This document shows positions 62,444 through 64,000 of a stretch of 64,000 bases of DNA, piece after piece. Every line of letters starts with the position of its first letter. Within the stretch, counting starts at the first letter, position 1. The notes beneath the pieces are model-generated. The model made no database searches. It was given only the letters and a program-made list of their open reading frames with translations, and was not told the DNA's origin. Position numbers and translations under genes: made by a program. The DNA comes from Aliiroseovarius zhejiangensis (GTDB lineage Bacteria; Pseudomonadota; Alphaproteobacteria; Rhodobacterales; Rhodobacteraceae), in contig NZ_BNCH01000002.1 in the NCBI RefSeq assembly GCF_014656375.1, positions 310,001 through 374,000 on the forward strand. Reading direction: 5' to 3'.

Positions 62444-63649
62444 ATGATCCTGACCAGCACGGCGGGGCAGACGCATTTGCCACGCTATTTCAGCAATGTG
62501 TTCGAGATCGCATGCCGGATGAATCGCGGGCGGCTGGATTTCGTGATGCCGGACGGGCGCCGGTTTCGTGCCGAAGGGGCGCATCCGGGCTTTGTTGCCG
62601 AATTGTGTGTGCATGACGCGGATGTGTTCGCCCGCCTGATCCGCGAAGGCGATCTGGGCTTTTGCGATGCTTATATCGACGGCGGCTGGTCCACACCGGA
62701 TTTGCAGGCGTTTCTGGACCTTTTGCAGGACGACAATGACGTTCTGTATGACGGGTTTCCCGGCCAGATTTTCCTGCGCGCCTATGAACGTATGCGCCAC
62801 CTGATGAAGTCCAACACCAAAAGCCGGGCGAAGAAGAACATCAGCTATCACTATGATCTGGGCAACGATTTCTATGCGCTGTGGCTGGATGACACAATGA
62901 CCTATTCCTCGGCGCTGTTTCGCAGCGGGCAGGACAGTCTGGAAAAGGCGCAGGAGCAGAAATACGCCTCGATGATTGACCAGATGGGGGTGGGGCCGGG
63001 CGATCATGTGCTGGAAATCGGCTGTGGCTGGGGCGGCTTTGCCGAGCATGCGGCAAGGAAAGGTATCCGCGTCACGGGCCTGACCATCAGCCAGGAACAA
63101 CATGACTTCGCGGTCGAGCGTATCCGGAAAGCCGGACTGTCCGATCTGGTGACGATCAAGATGCAGGACTATCGCGACGAAAAAGGCCAGTATGACGGCA
63201 TCGCCTCGATCGAGATGTTCGAGGCGGTGGGCGAGAAATACTGGCCGATCTATTTCGGCACCGTGCGCAAATGCCTGCGCCCCGGCGCGCAGGCCGTGTT
63301 GCAGATCATCACGATCACCGAAAAACGGTTTGACGTCTATCGGAAGGGCGTTGATTTCATACAGAAATATATTTTTCCCGGTGGGATGCTGCCGTCCAAG
63401 ACCGTGCTACGTGCTGAGGTCGAAAAAGCCGGGCTTGCGTTTCGCAACCAGATCGCATTCGGGGAAAGCTATTCGGCGACGCTCAGGCGGTGGCACGAGG
63501 TGTTCAACGCGAAATGGGGGCAGGTCGCGGCCCTTGGCTTTGATGACCGTTTCAAACGGATGTGGAACTTCTATCTGACCTCCTGCGCGGCGGCCTTTCA
63601 TTCCGGCAATTGCGACGTGGTGCAGGTCACGCTGAAAAACCCCGAGTGA
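62444..63649 (+). CDS. cfa: Cyclopropane-fatty-acyl-phospholipid synthase family protein
   Basis: A 401-residue SAM-dependent methyltransferase. ISYHYDLGNDFYALWLDDTMTYSSALF and LEIGCGWGGFAEHAARKGIRVTGLTISQEQHDFA (SAM site) are diagnostic, as is SIEMFEAVGEKYWPIYFGTVRKCLRPGAQAVLQIITI. Adds a methylene to unsaturated fatty acids in membranes, or a related modification. The start at 62444 follows GGGGGTGAT; a TTG 12 bases up is in frame but less likely. The region 62261-62443 holds no gene. Confidence 0.92.
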   Translation: MILTSTAGQTHLPRYFSNVFEIACRMNRGRLDFVMPDGRRFRAEGAHPGFVAELCVHDADVFARLIREGDLGFCDAYIDGGWSTPDLQAFLDLLQDDNDVLYDGFPGQIFLRAYERMRHLMKSNTKSRAKKNISYHYDLGNDFYALWLDDTMTYSSALFRSGQDSLEKAQEQKYASMIDQMGVGPGDHVLEIGCGWGGFAEHAARKGIRVTGLTISQEQHDFAVERIRKAGLSDLVTIKMQDYRDEKGQYDGIASIEMFEAVGEKYWPIYFGTVRKCLRPGAQAVLQIITITEKRFDVYRKGVDFIQKYIFPGGMLPSKTVLRAEVEKAGLAFRNQIAFGESYSATLRRWHEVFNAKWGQVAALGFDDRFKRMWNFYLTSCAAAFHSGNCDVVQVTLKNPE

Positions 63650-63789
63650 CGCAGGTGGCACGGGCACAGGTGCATCAACGGGCGTGGTTCACGTGTTACT
63701 GCGCGACATTCGCCGTCAAATTTGCCTTAAAATGGCCATAACAACCTGTGAAAACACCGGCTGAACGGCCGATACTGCAGGAGGTCTTG

Positions 63790-64000
63790 ATGCCCACAGC
63801 CGCGAAACTGGTTGCTGCCCTGATCCTGTCCGCGACAGGGTGGTTCTGTGCCGAACTGATCAAACCCCTGATGGAAGAAGGCCGCGATCTGTCGAAACTG
63901 TCACCGATTTTTGCTTTGGTGGGGTTGTTTGTCGGGTGGAAATTCCTTGGTCCGCGGGCGGATCGGCGGCTGGGCAGCGTGGGGGCCAACGCCTTCACCA
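63790..64000 (+). CDS. TrgA-like protein, truncated by window end
   Basis: Only the first 70 codons are visible: MPTAAKLVAALILSATGWFCAELIKPLMEEG ... SPIFALVGLFVGWKFLGPRADRRLGSVGANAFT. Two hydrophobic segments, and similarity in memory to TrgA (tellurite resistance gene of Rhodobacter). AGGAGG lies six bases before the ATG. Confidence 0.72.
   Translation, partial: MPTAAKLVAALILSATGWFCAELIKPLMEEGRDLSKLSPIFALVGLFVGWKFLGPRADRRLGSVGANAFT

Noticed and set aside
1-64000. CRISPR arrays, insertion sequences, prophage or toxin-antitoxin loci
   Set aside because: No spaced direct repeats, transposase, integrase or phage structural genes were seen.

Overview
This is a gene-dense, high-GC stretch of chromosome from an alphaproteobacterium, most likely a member of Rhodobacteraceae (Roseobacter-type). 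Evidence: a two-piece, circularly permuted tmRNA gene; a tRNA-His with A73 and no encoded G-1; an alphaproteobacterial LexA box (GTTC-N7-GTTC); GANTC (CcrM-type) sites in front of rpoD; two sigma genes (rpoD, rpoH) with alphaproteobacterial sequence; RibBX and permuted riboflavin gene order; many small families typical of Rhodobacterales (DUF3572, DUF4169, DUF6324/6476-like, TrgA). No insertion sequence, prophage, plasmid or CRISPR signature was seen.

Layout. 1-3.5 kb: c-di-GMP/signalling genes, namely a truncated PleD-like double receiver, then an operon of an H-NOX-fold protein lacking its heme ligand and a diguanylate cyclase. 3.5-9 kb: tRNA-Glu, then recJ, glpX, a ceramidase-family membrane protein, hom and a small lipoprotein, all on the minus strand. 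9-14.3 kb: a TetR regulator and the dnaG-rpoD macromolecular synthesis pair. 14.3-14.9 kb: a gene-poor gap with a long inverted repeat. 15-31 kb: nrdR and the riboflavin set (ribD, ribE, ribBX, ribH) with nusB, interrupted on the other strand by a capsule export group (KpsC-, Wza- and KpsS-like), plus two related periplasmic cytochromes c and secreted proteins. 31-44 kb: an SOS-controlled mmcB beside a structured non-coding segment, tRNA-His, a sulfotransferase-like gene, a RluD-type synthase, cardiolipin synthase, rpoH, an oxidoreductase, an M3 oligopeptidase and PBP1A. 44-55.6 kb: RNase E, TusA, CcdA, a membrane hydrolase/P450 pair, the fumC operon, SspB, ChrA. 55.7-56.1 kb: ssrA (tmRNA). 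56-64 kb: an atypical membrane protein, a FadR-type regulator with two operators facing a DUF2182-DUF1326-acuI group, a DsrE-like exported protein, a class V aminotransferase, a CFA synthase and the start of a TrgA-like gene.

Working together: most of the window is housekeeping (replication priming, transcription, RNA decay, ribosome rescue, flavin supply, cell wall). SspB and tmRNA, both present here, belong to the same trans-translation/ClpXP pathway. The observations most worth following are the heme-less H-NOX/cyclase operon, the structured RNA-like segment upstream of mmcB, the GANTC cluster before rpoD, the membrane hydrolase/P450 pair and the doubly palindromic FadR-family control region driving DUF2182-DUF1326.
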